Assembly (NCBI RefSeq): GCF_007990935.1 | Contig: NZ_BJXJ01000018.1 | Location: forward strand, 1-64,000 | Origin: Vibrio sagamiensis NBRC 104589 | Lineage (GTDB): Bacteria > Pseudomonadota > Gammaproteobacteria > Enterobacterales > Vibrionaceae | Direction of reading: 5' to 3' | DNA: 64,000 nucleotides | Part shown: piece after piece, positions 1-8,875 of the stretch | Layout: each line of letters begins with the position of its first letter | Position numbering within the stretch: the stretch's first letter is position 1 | Notes under the pieces: model-generated | Databases searched by the model: none | Seen by the model: only the letters and a program-made list of their open reading frames with translations | Told to the model about the DNA's origin: nothing | Program-made: the position numbers and the translations under genes

Positions 1-481
1 TTTTTAGAGTATGATGAAGCTCCCTTTTAGAAACACATCTGCCAAATATGAAAGAAGTCCTTAGCGTAGTTATAAGTTTGTAAACTGTCTAATAAAGCTT
101 AGCTGGTAGGTGGCCAATTTGGGTATTGATGTTCGGACATAGGCAACTCATTTTATCTAGTAAAGGATTCGATTTCTGAGTAGATGAACATTATAGCTCT
201 CGCCAGTCGTCTTCACTTATTTCTGTCAATTTGGCCTTAGCCTTAATATCCCGATATTCCATCATTCATTAACCGCTCAGTCTAGAGTTGTTTTTATTGT
301 ATGAGGAGAGATAACTTATTCTTTTTAATTTAGGCACCTACTGGCGACTCTCCTCTTAATATTATATTGGTCTTAATATATGAGTATGTATTAAGAAACT
401 CTGAATTAAATTACTAAAGGTTGTGAAAGGAAACTGTCCTTGGTGTATTGCTTTGGCTGTAGACTTCCTAGATTTTAGGCA
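1..481. other. Intergenic stretch without a convincing gene
   Basis: No ORF here has the length or composition of a real gene. The longest leftward candidate is a 24-codon ORF at 191-265 (begins MMEYRDIK), with no good ribosome binding site. An 8-bp inverted repeat (GAGGAGAG at 303-310, CTCTCCTC at 348-355) encloses a 37-nt loop. The stretch may hold the 3' flank of a gene lying outside the window. Confidence 0.5.
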
Positions 482-515
482 TAAAAAAAGGCAGCCAAAT
501 GGCTGCCTAGTTTTG
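482..515 (-). terminator. Rho-independent terminator of the antiporter gene
   Basis: A perfect 8-bp stem (AGGCAGCC at 489-496, GGCTGCCT at 501-508) has an AAAT loop. Read leftward, it is followed by a run of seven T residues (the A run at 483-489). It lies about 40 bp past the antiporter stop codon, as expected for its terminator. Confidence 0.9.
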
Positions 516-552
516 GTAATTATGGAAGTATTTATTCTTGAGACATTTTTGT

Positions 553-1857
553 TTATCGTGGTTCTGGAGAGGATTCTTTTTCCATTTCTTTCTCTGCTTG
601 TTTCGCCTTCTCAATCATTGGTGTAATAGTTGAGCCTTGGACCAGAATAGAGAAAACGACGACAGAGTAAGTCATGACCATGATGATTTCTTTTACATCA
701 ATAAGTTTATCAGGAATTACCCATATACCAGATGGAATCGAAAGTGCCATTGCAATTGCTAGCCCCCCACGCAGACCGCCCCAAGTTAGTATTTTGACTG
801 ACCATGGATTGTAGGTACGGTAACGCTTAAAACCAAGATAAGCTAAAAATACGCTGAGATAACGTGCGGATAAGACCAGTGGAACTGACAGTGCCATCAT
901 AATCCAATCTTCTTTATGGAATTCAAATAACAGCATCGACATGCCGATAAGAAGAAATAGGACACCGTTTAAAAACTCATCGACTAATTCCCAGAAATGA
1001 TCTAGGTGATCTTCACTTTCTTTGGAAAAACCAATAAAGCGTGTCCAGTTTCCAAGCATGATACCTGAAACTACCATTGCTAGAGGGCCAGAAACATGAA
1101 GGTACTCAGCAAAAGCATAACCTGCAGTCGGGACAGCTATGGTTAGTAAAAGCTCCATTGAATGATCATCTGTGGCGCTAATAAGGTAATGAAAAACCAG
1201 CCCTAATATAAAACCATAAGCGATACCACCAAGAGCTTCATGAGCAAAAAGAATGCTTACAGACCCTACTGTGGGTATCTCTGTATCAAAAGCAATAGTA
1301 AATAAGGTGACAAAAATGACTAAGCCGAAACCATCATTAAACAGTGACTCCCCTTCAATTTGTGTTGAAATACGTCTAGGGGCATTGAGTTTTTTTACAA
1401 TAGCTAGTACAGCAATGGGGTCGGTTGGAGAGATTAAGGCCCCAAATAATAGGCAATAGATAAGATCAAAATCGAGCCCTATGAACTGGCAGAACCCATA
1501 CAGTACAAATCCGATAAAAAATGTTGAAAAAAGGGTTGCAGCCAGTGCAAGTATAGTTATTTCCCATTTCTGGTCTTTTAGATTGGGAAGTTTTATGCCT
1601 AGTCCACCTGCAAATAGTAGAAAACCTAGTATGCCTTTGAGAAGAAAGTTTTCAAAGTTGATACTGGTTACGGTTTCAGTTGCTATTTCAGTAAGGTGAA
1701 ACCAGTCATTTTGCCCTGCGATAAGAATTAAAAGTGAGAGGATCATAGACCCAGCAGTGATGGCGATAGTGGTTTGCATTTTTCCTATCTTATTGTTTAC
1801 AAATGCGATTAGCATTGCAGCAGCAGATAGAAAACATAAAGTATGGTAGACCGACAT
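553..1857 (-). CDS. CPA1-family Na+/H+ (cation:proton) antiporter
   Basis: Inner-membrane secondary transporter predicted to exchange Na+ or K+ for protons in pH and salt homeostasis. The 434-residue product is almost entirely hydrophobic helices, about 12 segments. It carries the CPA1 signatures SPTDPIAV around residue 150 and EGESLFNDG around residue 175, the latter holding the Asn-Asp pair typical of NhaP-type exchangers. The C-terminal tail is short and charged, without the long cytosolic regulatory domain of NhaP2 proteins. I place the start at the ATG at 1857 (MSVYHTL), which has GAGAG upstream; an ATG seven codons earlier has no Shine-Dalgarno. It is divergent from metH. The ion specificity cannot be read from sequence. 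Confidence 0.88.
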   Translation of the reverse strand: MSVYHTLCFLSAAAMLIAFVNNKIGKMQTTIAITAGSMILSLLILIAGQNDWFHLTEIATETVTSINFENFLLKGILGFLLFAGGLGIKLPNLKDQKWEITILALAATLFSTFFIGFVLYGFCQFIGLDFDLIYCLLFGALISPTDPIAVLAIVKKLNAPRRISTQIEGESLFNDGFGLVIFVTLFTIAFDTEIPTVGSVSILFAHEALGGIAYGFILGLVFHYLISATDDHSMELLLTIAVPTAGYAFAEYLHVSGPLAMVVSGIMLGNWTRFIGFSKESEDHLDHFWELVDEFLNGVLFLLIGMSMLLFEFHKEDWIMMALSVPLVLSARYLSVFLAYLGFKRYRTYNPWSVKILTWGGLRGGLAIAMALSIPSGIWVIPDKLIDVKEIIMVMTYSVVVFSILVQGSTITPMIEKAKQAEKEMEKESSPEPR

Positions 1858-1981
1858 AGTGCTCTCTATTTGTAACATTTTATGATTCAGATTCTCGGAT
1901 GATGTTGACTAAATAGCAAACACTTTTTTTGGGTTATTTTATTGCATGAAAATAGGATAAATAAGTGTTGCTTTTATATTT

Positions 1982-1997
1982 AGACGTCTAGACTCCT
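1982..1997 (+). promoter_or_regulatory. Tandem met boxes (MetJ operator) upstream of metH
   Basis: AGACGTCT at 1982-1989 is a perfect copy of the 8-bp met box consensus. It is followed without spacing by AGACTCCT at 1990-1997, which matches at 6 of 8 positions. MetJ binds tandem 8-bp boxes as adjacent dimers with S-adenosylmethionine as corepressor. The pair starts just after a TATATT element and 51 bp before the metH start, so repression of metH when methionine is plentiful is the natural inference. The arrangement is seen; binding is inferred. Confidence 0.75.
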
Positions 1998-2047
1998 TTA
2001 TTTTGTATGTTAGGATGGAGAGATAACTAAAGGAATGAGGCTGTACT

Positions 2048-5000
2048 GTGGGAAGTAATGTAAGACAACAGATTGAAGCTCAATTAAAGCGACGTATCTT
2101 ATTGATCGATGGTGGTATGGGTACCATGATTCAGGGGTACAAACTTGAAGAGCAAGATTATCGAGGAGAGCGCTTTGCGGATTGGCATTGTGATCTAAAA
2201 GGCAACAACGATTTGTTAGTGCTTACTCAGCCGCAATTAATAAAGGACATTCACCGCGCTTACTTGGAAGCGGGTGCTGATATTCTTGAGACCAACACCT
2301 TCAACGCCACGACAATTGCGATGGCTGACTATGAAATGGAAAGCTTGAGCGCAGAAATTAACCTTGTTGCGGCTAAGCTCGCTCGTGAAGCTGCGGATGA
2401 ATGGACAGTAAAAACGCCAGACCGACCACGTTATGTAGCTGGAGTTTTAGGTCCAACTAATCGAACCTGTTCTATTTCCCCAGATGTAAACGATCCGGGT
2501 TATCGTAATGTGTCTTTCGATGAGCTTGTTGAAGCGTATTCTGAATCCACTCGAGCGCTTATTAAAGGTGGCTCTGATCTTATTCTGATCGAGACCATCT
2601 TCGATACGCTTAACGCGAAAGCTTGTGCCTTTGCGGTTGATAGCGTCTTTGAAGAATTAGGTATCGAGTTGCCCGTAATGATCTCCGGTACCATTACCGA
2701 TGCTTCTGGACGTACCCTATCAGGTCAAACAACGGAAGCCTTCTATAACTCTCTTCGTCATGTTAATCCAATTTCATTTGGTTTGAACTGTGCGCTTGGT
2801 CCTGATGAACTACGCCCGTACGTTGAAGAGCTTTCTCGTATTTCTGAATCGTTTGTTTCTACCCATCCAAATGCGGGTTTACCGAATGCTTTTGGTGAGT
2901 ATGACCTTTCGCCACAAGATATGGCGGAACACGTTAAAGAGTGGGCGGAGAGTGGTTTTCTCAACTTAATTGGTGGTTGTTGTGGTACCACACCAGAGCA
3001 CATTCGTCATATGGCAATGGCTGTTGAAGGTGTGAAACCTCGTGATTTGCCTGAGCTTACAGTTGCTTGCCGTTTGTCCGGTCTTGAACCTCTTACGATT
3101 GAGAAAGAGACACTGTTTATCAACGTGGGTGAACGTACTAACGTTACCGGCTCTGCTCGATTTAAACGCCTGATCAAAGAAGAGCTCTATGACGAAGCTT
3201 TAGAAGTTGCTCGCCAGCAAGTTGAGAACGGTGCTCAGATCATCGATATCAACATGGATGAAGGCATGTTGGATGCTGAAGCGTGTATGGTTCGCTTTCT
3301 AAATCTATGCGCATCTGAACCTGAGATCTCCAAAGTGCCAATCATGGTCGATTCTTCTAAATGGGAGGTCATCGAAGCGGGCCTGAAGTGTATTCAGGGC
3401 AAGGGCATTGTGAACTCCATCTCTTTGAAAGAGGGTAAAGAGAAGTTTGTAGAACAAGCCAAGCTTATTCGTCGTTATGGCGCAGCTGTGATTATCATGG
3501 CATTTGATGAAGTTGGTCAGGCAGAAACACGTAAGCGTAAGTTAGAAATCTGTACTAACGCTTATCGTATTTTGGTTGATGAAGTCGGTTTCCCACCAGA
3601 AGATATCATCTTTGACCCGAACATCTTTGCTGTTGCGACGGGTATCGAAGAGCATAATAACTATGCCGTAGATTTCATCGAAGCGGTTGCCGACATTAAG
3701 CGCGACTTGCCTCACGCGATGATCTCTGGTGGTGTGTCTAACGTTTCCTTCTCATTCCGCGGTAATAACTACGTTCGTGAAGCGATTCACGCGGTGTTCT
3801 TATACCACTGTTTTAAAAATGGTATGGACATGGGCATCGTTAATGCGGGTCAGTTGGAAATTTATGATAACGTTCCTGACAAACTGCGTGAGGCGGTAGA
3901 AGATGTGGTTCTTAACCGTCGTGATGATTCGACTGAGCGGCTACTTGATATTGCAGCAGAATACGCAGGTAAAGGCGTTGGTAAAGAAGAAGATGCTTCT
4001 GCACTAGAGTGGCGAACTTGGGCGGTAGAAAAACGTCTAGAGCATGCGCTGGTTAAAGGCATTACGGAGTTCATTGTCGAAGATACCGAAGAAGCTCGCC
4101 TTAATGCCTCTAAGCCACTTGAAGTCATTGAAGGTCCATTGATGGATGGCATGAACGTAGTGGGTGACTTATTTGGTGAAGGTAAGATGTTCCTTCCTCA
4201 GGTAGTGAAATCTGCGCGTGTTATGAAGCAAGCGGTAGCGCACTTAGAGCCTTTTATTAATAAAGAGAAGCAAGCGGGTTCTTCCAACGGCAAGATCTTA
4301 CTGGCTACGGTAAAAGGTGACGTGCACGATATCGGTAAGAACATTGTTGGCGTGGTTCTGCAATGTAACAACTACGAGATCATCGATCTTGGCGTAATGG
4401 TGCCATGTGAGAAGATCCTCAAGGTAGCCAAAGAAGAAAACGTCGACATCATTGGTCTTTCTGGTTTGATCACTCCATCTCTCGATGAAATGGTGCATGT
4501 AGCCAAAGAAATGGAGCGTCTTGATTTCGATCTTCCGCTTCTGATTGGTGGTGCGACTACATCAAAAGCGCATACGGCGGTTAAGATTGAGCAGAACTAC
4601 AAAAACCCAGTGGTATACGTCAATAACGCTTCTCGTGCAGTTGGTGTATGTACATCACTGTTATCAGACGAGCTTCGTCCTAGCTTTGTCGAAAAGTTGG
4701 ATGCGGATTATGAACGCGTGCGTGATCAGCATAAGCGTAAGAAACCGCGCACCAAGCCTGTTACCTTAGAAGCCGCACGAGCCAACAAAGTTGCGATTGA
4801 TTGGGATGCGTATGCGCCTCCTGCTCCTGTGAAGCCCGGTATCCATATCTTTGATGACTTTGAAGTGTCTACTTTGCGTAAATACATCGACTGGACACCT
4901 TTCTTTATGACGTGGTCACTAGTGGGTAAGTACCCAACAATCTTTGATCATGAAGAAGTGGGTGAAGAGGCGCAGCGCCTGTACAAAGATGCTAACGAGT

Positions 5001-5728
5001 TATTGGATCGTGTTGAACGTGAAGGGTTGCTCAAAGCGCGCGGTATGTGTGGTCTGTTCCCTGCCGCAAGCGTGGGCGATGATATCGAAGTTTATACCGA
5101 CGAATCACGCACAGAAGTTGCAAAAGTGCTGCATAATTTGCGTCAGCAAACGGAGAAACCGAAAGGCTTCAATTACTGTCTGTCTGATTATGTTGCTCCA
5201 AAAGAGTCAGGCAAGCACGATTGGATTGGTGCTTTTGCTGTGACTAGTGGCATTGGTGAACGAGAACTTGCTGATGAGTACAAGGCTCAAGGTGACGATT
5301 ATAATGCCATCATGATCCAAGCAGTAGCGGACCGTCTGGCAGAAGCATTTGCTGAGTATCTGCATGAGCGTGTGCGTAAAGAAATTTGGGGCTACGCTAC
5401 GGATGAAGACCTATCGAATGAAGAACTGATTCGTGAGAAATACCAAGGCATCCGACCAGCTCCGGGCTATCCAGCATGTCCTGAGCATACTGAAAAGGGG
5501 CCGCTTTGGGAGTTAATGAATGTTGAAGAAAACATTGGTATGTCACTGACATCGAGCTATGCGATGTACCCAGGTGCATCGGTATCGGGTTGGTACTTCT
5601 CGCATCCAGAATCTCGTTACTTTGCGATCGCGCAGATCCAAGAGGATCAGCTACAAAGTTATGCTGATCGTAAAGGTTGGAATAGGATCGAAGCGGAGAA
5701 GTGGTTGGGGCCAAATATTAACAGTTAA
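2048..5728 (+). CDS. metH: Cobalamin-dependent methionine synthase
   Basis: Transfers a methyl group from 5-methyltetrahydrofolate to homocysteine through methylcobalamin, the last step of methionine synthesis. The 1226-residue length and all four modules match the E. coli enzyme: homocysteine-binding domain (about 1-340, with Zn-ligand motif GGCCGT near 315), pterin-binding domain (about 350-640), cobalamin domain (about 650-890, with DVHDIG holding the cobalt-ligand His near residue 760), and the SAM-dependent reactivation domain (about 900-1226, with [10 protein letters not shown]). The start is a GTG at 2048, preceded by AAGGAATGAGG; no in-frame ATG sits nearer the Shine-Dalgarno. Tandem met boxes in front suggest MetJ control. 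Confidence 0.98.
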   Translation: MGSNVRQQIEAQLKRRILLIDGGMGTMIQGYKLEEQDYRGERFADWHCDLKGNNDLLVLTQPQLIKDIHRAYLEAGADILETNTFNATTIAMADYEMESLSAEINLVAAKLAREAADEWTVKTPDRPRYVAGVLGPTNRTCSISPDVNDPGYRNVSFDELVEAYSESTRALIKGGSDLILIETIFDTLNAKACAFAVDSVFEELGIELPVMISGTITDASGRTLSGQTTEAFYNSLRHVNPISFGLNCALGPDELRPYVEELSRISESFVSTHPNAGLPNAFGEYDLSPQDMAEHVKEWAESGFLNLIGGCCGTTPEHIRHMAMAVEGVKPRDLPELTVACRLSGLEPLTIEKETLFINVGERTNVTGSARFKRLIKEELYDEALEVARQQVENGAQIIDINMDEGMLDAEACMVRFLNLCASEPEISKVPIMVDSSKWEVIEAGLKCIQGKGIVNSISLKEGKEKFVEQAKLIRRYGAAVIIMAFDEVGQAETRKRKLEICTNAYRILVDEVGFPPEDIIFDPNIFAVATGIEEHNNYAVDFIEAVADIKRDLPHAMISGGVSNVSFSFRGNNYVREAIHAVFLYHCFKNGMDMGIVNAGQLEIYDNVPDKLREAVEDVVLNRRDDSTERLLDIAAEYAGKGVGKEEDASALEWRTWAVEKRLEHALVKGITEFIVEDTEEARLNASKPLEVIEGPLMDGMNVVGDLFGEGKMFLPQVVKSARVMKQAVAHLEPFINKEKQAGSSNGKILLATVKGDVHDIGKNIVGVVLQCNNYEIIDLGVMVPCEKILKVAKEENVDIIGLSGLITPSLDEMVHVAKEMERLDFDLPLLIGGATTSKAHTAVKIEQNYKNPVVYVNNASRAVGVCTSLLSDELRPSFVEKLDADYERVRDQHKRKKPRTKPVTLEAARANKVAIDWDAYAPPAPVKPGIHIFDDFEVSTLRKYIDWTPFFMTWSLVGKYPTIFDHEEVGEEAQRLYKDANELLDRVEREGLLKARGMCGLFPAASVGDDIEVYTDESRTEVAKVLHNLRQQTEKPKGFNYCLSDYVAPKESGKHDWIGAFAVTSGIGERELADEYKAQGDDYNAIMIQAVADRLAEAFAEYLHERVRKEIWGYATDEDLSNEELIREKYQGIRPAPGYPACPEHTEKGPLWELMNVEENIGMSLTSSYAMYPGASVSGWYFSHPESRYFAIAQIQEDQLQSYADRKGWNRIEAEKWLGPNINS

Positions 5729-5746
5729 CCAAGCTTTATAGAAACT

Positions 5747-5773
5747 AAAAGGGCTGCCATATGCAGCCCTTGC
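5747..5773. terminator. Bidirectional terminator between metH and lysC
   Basis: AAGGGCTGC and GCAGCCCTT form a perfect stem with a CATAT loop, between two convergent genes. It has A residues on its left side and T residues on its right, so it can serve both strands. Confidence 0.85.
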
Positions 5774-5795
5774 TTATTAGTGAATGAATGCGTTC

Positions 5796-7148
5796 TTATT
5801 GCTCAAACAACTCGGTGTGCAGTTTTTGGATCGCTTGGCGAGACACGGACTCGTGAACCAGAAAACACAGGTTATGTGGGCTTGCTCCGTAACAGATCAT
5901 ACGTAGATTAAAGTCTTCTAACGTGCCAAATACTTGCTTTGTATAGCCTTTGCTTTCACTCATGTTGTTGCCAATCAGAGCTACGAGGCATAGATCGTGT
6001 TCCACTTCTACTTTACACAACGCTTCAAGCTCTTTACGCGCCGCTTGTGGCAATTGAGGTGCACCACCAGACGTGTCTGTTTGATCAAGCGTGAGTGATA
6101 CACTGATTTCAGATGTGGTGATCAGATCAACAGAGATTTTGTGCTTCGCTAGGATCTCAAATACTTTTGCTAAGAAGCCGTACGCGTGGAACATGTTAGC
6201 ACTGCGTAATGTCACCATGGTCTGATTGCAACGCAGAGCAAGTGCTCGGAATAAAGGTGAGCTCTCTACTTGGTGGCGGATCCATGTGCCGCCTTTTTCC
6301 GGTTCTTTAGACGAACCGACAAATACTGGGATGTCGTGACGAAGAGCTGGAACCAGAGTTGAAGGGTGCAGGATCTTTGCGCCGAAGTTTGCCATCTCTG
6401 AGGCTTCGCTGAAGCTGATCTCTGGGATTGGCGCTGCTTTTGAGGCGATACGTGGGTCTGTGGTGTAAATGCCCGGAACGTCGGTCCAAATCTCTAGACC
6501 TGCTGCTTTTACACCTTCTGCAATGAGTGCTGCACTATAGTCACTGCCGCCACGACCAAGAGTCGTCGTGTTGCCTTCTTTATCTGAGCCAATAAAGCCT
6601 TGAGTGATAACCACGTATTCTTGACAAAGGGACACCAATTTTTCTTGTGCTAGTTGTGAAATGGTCTCGACACTAGGTTCAGCACGCCCAAAGTTTCCAT
6701 CGGTTTTAAGTACGTCGCGAATATCAAAACGAATCGTGTTTACACCACGTTCACGCATTAATTGCGCAAGAATGTGAGTCGACATTAATTCTCCACAAGC
6801 GACCAAATGATCGGTCAGTTTGGTGCTTGCTTGGATTGAAGCAGCTTCTGCTAAACTCGTGACAGTATCAAGAATTGAATACACCTCTGCTGCTGCTTCG
6901 GTCGAGTCCTCAAGTTGTGACAGAATCGATTCGTGAATACTTGCGAGTTTCTGTAGAACTCCCGCTCGATGTTCTTGGTCTTGAACACCATTTGCTAGTT
7001 CAACTAATAGGTTAGTGACACCTGAGCAAGCGCTGCTGATGACAAGGCGAGTATTTGGGTTGTTTTCTATGATAGTGGAGCAACGGCTCATTGCCTCAAA
7101 GTTGGCTACACTGGTTCCACCGAATTTTGCTACGTTAAATGCGCTCAC
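5796..7148 (-). CDS. lysC: Lysine-sensitive aspartokinase III
   Basis: Phosphorylates aspartate in the first step of the lysine, threonine and methionine pathway. The N-terminal kinase domain begins FNVAKFGGTSVA and contains the RGGSDYSAAL segment typical of aspartokinases. Two ACT domains follow (about residues 310-450), where lysine feedback inhibition acts in the E. coli isozyme. I choose the GTG at 7148, which gives 450 residues against 449 in E. coli, has GGGAG six bases upstream, and puts the kinase motif at the correct N-terminus; the longer reading frame adds 12 residues unlike the family. The untranslated leader carries a lysine riboswitch, so expression as well as activity should respond to lysine. 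Confidence 0.95.
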   Translation of the reverse strand: MSAFNVAKFGGTSVANFEAMSRCSTIIENNPNTRLVISSACSGVTNLLVELANGVQDQEHRAGVLQKLASIHESILSQLEDSTEAAAEVYSILDTVTSLAEAASIQASTKLTDHLVACGELMSTHILAQLMRERGVNTIRFDIRDVLKTDGNFGRAEPSVETISQLAQEKLVSLCQEYVVITQGFIGSDKEGNTTTLGRGGSDYSAALIAEGVKAAGLEIWTDVPGIYTTDPRIASKAAPIPEISFSEASEMANFGAKILHPSTLVPALRHDIPVFVGSSKEPEKGGTWIRHQVESSPLFRALALRCNQTMVTLRSANMFHAYGFLAKVFEILAKHKISVDLITTSEISVSLTLDQTDTSGGAPQLPQAARKELEALCKVEVEHDLCLVALIGNNMSESKGYTKQVFGTLEDFNLRMICYGASPHNLCFLVHESVSRQAIQKLHTELFEQ

Positions 7149-7269
7149 TGCGTTCTCCCACGACTTCCTGAATAATAACAACAATTAATGAGTTGCCCAA
7201 TACATCCAATGTTTGGTGAGGAAAGGAACAGAGCCAAGAGAGAAGTAATTAAGATAACTTTTTGATATT

Positions 7270-7446
7270 CACTCTCAGAAGCTCTTCATCAGGCTGCGCT
7301 GATGACAATTGATGGGATTCAACCCAAGTCAACCGACAAGTCAAATCCTGCAAATTTGACTTACCTCGGCACTACTCCCCATAAGTGCCTGGTATAGGAA
7401 TTGCGGTTCCACCAATCACCTGCCTGGGTAGTGCTCCTCTTCTGCA
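7270..7446 (-). ncRNA. Lysine riboswitch (L box) in the lysC leader
   Basis: Read leftward, this leader follows the E. coli lysC L box element by element. It has CAGAAGAGGAGCAC at the 5' end, then GTGCCGAGGTAA, GGTTGAATCCCATCAATTGTCA in the core (TGAATCCC is shared with E. coli), and GAGCTTCTG at the 3' end. The 5' CAGAAG and 3' CTTCTG pair to form the closing P1 helix. It lies between a TTGACA promoter and lysC, at the position expected for lysine-responsive control. No strong terminator is obvious after P1, so control may act on translation or mRNA decay, as in E. coli lysC. Confidence 0.92.
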
Positions 7447-7458
7447 TAAAGCTTTTTC

Positions 7459-7487
7459 ATTGAACGGCTTTATCGGGATAATGTCAA
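7459..7487 (-). promoter_or_regulatory. Sigma70 promoter of lysC
   Basis: On the minus strand, TTGACA (7487-7482) and TTCAAT (7464-7459) are 17 bp apart. Transcription would begin about 7452, just before the first helix of the lysine riboswitch. Confidence 0.75.
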
Positions 7488-7699
7488 CCTATATTCTAGA
7501 GAAAATGATTTAGTATGAGATGTTACGGACGGTGAGGTACGGATTTTTATCAATATTAATGTACTTCTGAGTAATCCTGCAGGACAGAGCATCTTGAGTT
7601 TAATTGAGTGTATACTTACTTTCAAATGGTAATGGATGGCATGACTTATCCAATAAAAAGTCTGTCCGATTTATGATGGACATCAAGCAAGGAGCTAGT

Positions 7700-8839
7700 A
7701 TGACAATGTATAGTTTTATCCCACCCCACCGGACATTGATGGGTCCTGGACCATCAGATATTGCCCCTCCGGTTCTACAAGCATTAGGTCGTCAGACGAT
7801 CGGACATCTCGATCCTTTGTTTATTTCTATGATGAATGAAGTCAAACAGTTACTTAAATATGCTTTCCAAACAGAAAACGAATTTACCATTGCGGTTTCT
7901 GCACCTGGCAGTGCGGGTATGGAAGCGTGCTTTGTTAATCTTATCGAACCTGGCGACAAGGTAATAGTGTGTCGAAATGGCGTGTTCGGCGACCGCATGC
8001 GAGAAAATGTGATGCGAGCGGGTGGGGAGGTCATCTTAGTTGATGATCCTTGGGGAGCACCTGTTTGTCTAGAAAAAGTGGGGCAAGCGCTGCAGAAAAA
8101 TCCGGATGCCAAATTACTCGCGTTTGTTCACGCAGAAACTTCAACCGGTGCGCTGAGTGATGCTCAGGCACTTGGGCAACTTGCGAAAAAATACAATGTG
8201 TTGTCGATTGTTGATGCCGTAACATCCTTAGCAGGGGTGCCTTTAAAAGTAGATGAATGGCAGCTAGATGCGGTGTACTCCGGCAGCCAAAAGTGCTTAT
8301 CTTGCGTACCAGGGCTGTCACCTTTGACATTTTCACCAGCTGCAATTGATAAGATAAAGGCTCGAAAAACCCCTGTGCAGAGTTGGTTCTTAGACCAAAG
8401 TTTGGTGCTCGGTTATTGGGCTGGGGAAGGAAAGCGTAGCTATCATCATACAGCACCAGTGAATAGCCTGTATGCGTTACATGAAGCATTATTACTTCTA
8501 AAGCAAGAAGGGTTGGAATCTTCTTGGCAACGTCATCGACAGATGCATGAAAAGCTAAAAGCAGGCTTATTGAAATTGGGCTTTGACTTTGTGGTCGATG
8601 AAGCCTATCGCTTGCCTCAGCTCAACGCGGTTTATGTGCCTGAAGGTATTGATGAGGCTAAAGTACGTGAGCACCTTCTTAATGTTTACAACTTAGAGAT
8701 AGGCGCTGGTCTTGGGATATTGGCGGGTAAGGCTTGGCGAATTGGTTTAATGGGTTATGGTGCTCGTGCTGAAAACATAGCACTGTGTCTAAAAGCTTTA
8801 GAGGAATCATTATACCCAAGTGACCTCAAGCTTAAGTAA
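7700..8839 (+). CDS. Class V (alanine-glyoxylate type) aminotransferase
   Basis: PLP-dependent fold-type I aminotransferase of the alanine-glyoxylate / serine-glyoxylate group. The N-terminal RTLMGPGPSDIAPPV is the family hallmark. Other landmarks are SAPGSAGMEA near the cofactor phosphate, HAETSTG, DAVTSLAG with the pyridine-nitrogen Asp, and SGSQKCLSC with the Schiff-base Lys198. At 379 residues it is the usual length. The start at 7700 is chosen because AAGGAG lies just upstream; a longer frame opens only with a TTG at 7604. It is a single gene between the divergent lysC leader and a terminator. The amino donor and acceptor cannot be assigned from sequence. Confidence 0.88.
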   Translation: MTMYSFIPPHRTLMGPGPSDIAPPVLQALGRQTIGHLDPLFISMMNEVKQLLKYAFQTENEFTIAVSAPGSAGMEACFVNLIEPGDKVIVCRNGVFGDRMRENVMRAGGEVILVDDPWGAPVCLEKVGQALQKNPDAKLLAFVHAETSTGALSDAQALGQLAKKYNVLSIVDAVTSLAGVPLKVDEWQLDAVYSGSQKCLSCVPGLSPLTFSPAAIDKIKARKTPVQSWFLDQSLVLGYWAGEGKRSYHHTAPVNSLYALHEALLLLKQEGLESSWQRHRQMHEKLKAGLLKLGFDFVVDEAYRLPQLNAVYVPEGIDEAKVREHLLNVYNLEIGAGLGILAGKAWRIGLMGYGARAENIALCLKALEESLYPSDLKLK

Positions 8840-8840
8840 G

Positions 8841-8867
8841 AAAGCGAAGGTTGAGGCCTTCGCTTTA
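8841..8867. terminator. Bidirectional terminator between aminotransferase and pglL
   Basis: A perfect 10-bp stem, AAAGCGAAGG and CCTTCGCTTT, with a TTGAGG loop. It lies directly after the aminotransferase stop and just beyond the pglL stop on the other strand. Confidence 0.85.
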
Positions 8868-8875
8868 CATATCAT

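Noticed and set aside
191-265. 24-codon minus-strand ORF starting MMEYRDIK
   Set aside because: It is very short, without a clear Shine-Dalgarno or a recognisable domain. Composition is protein-like, but this is not enough to call a gene.
423-626. 67-codon plus-strand frame near the window start
   Set aside because: It runs through the antiporter terminator hairpin and into the antiporter gene on the opposite strand, and has no ribosome binding site.
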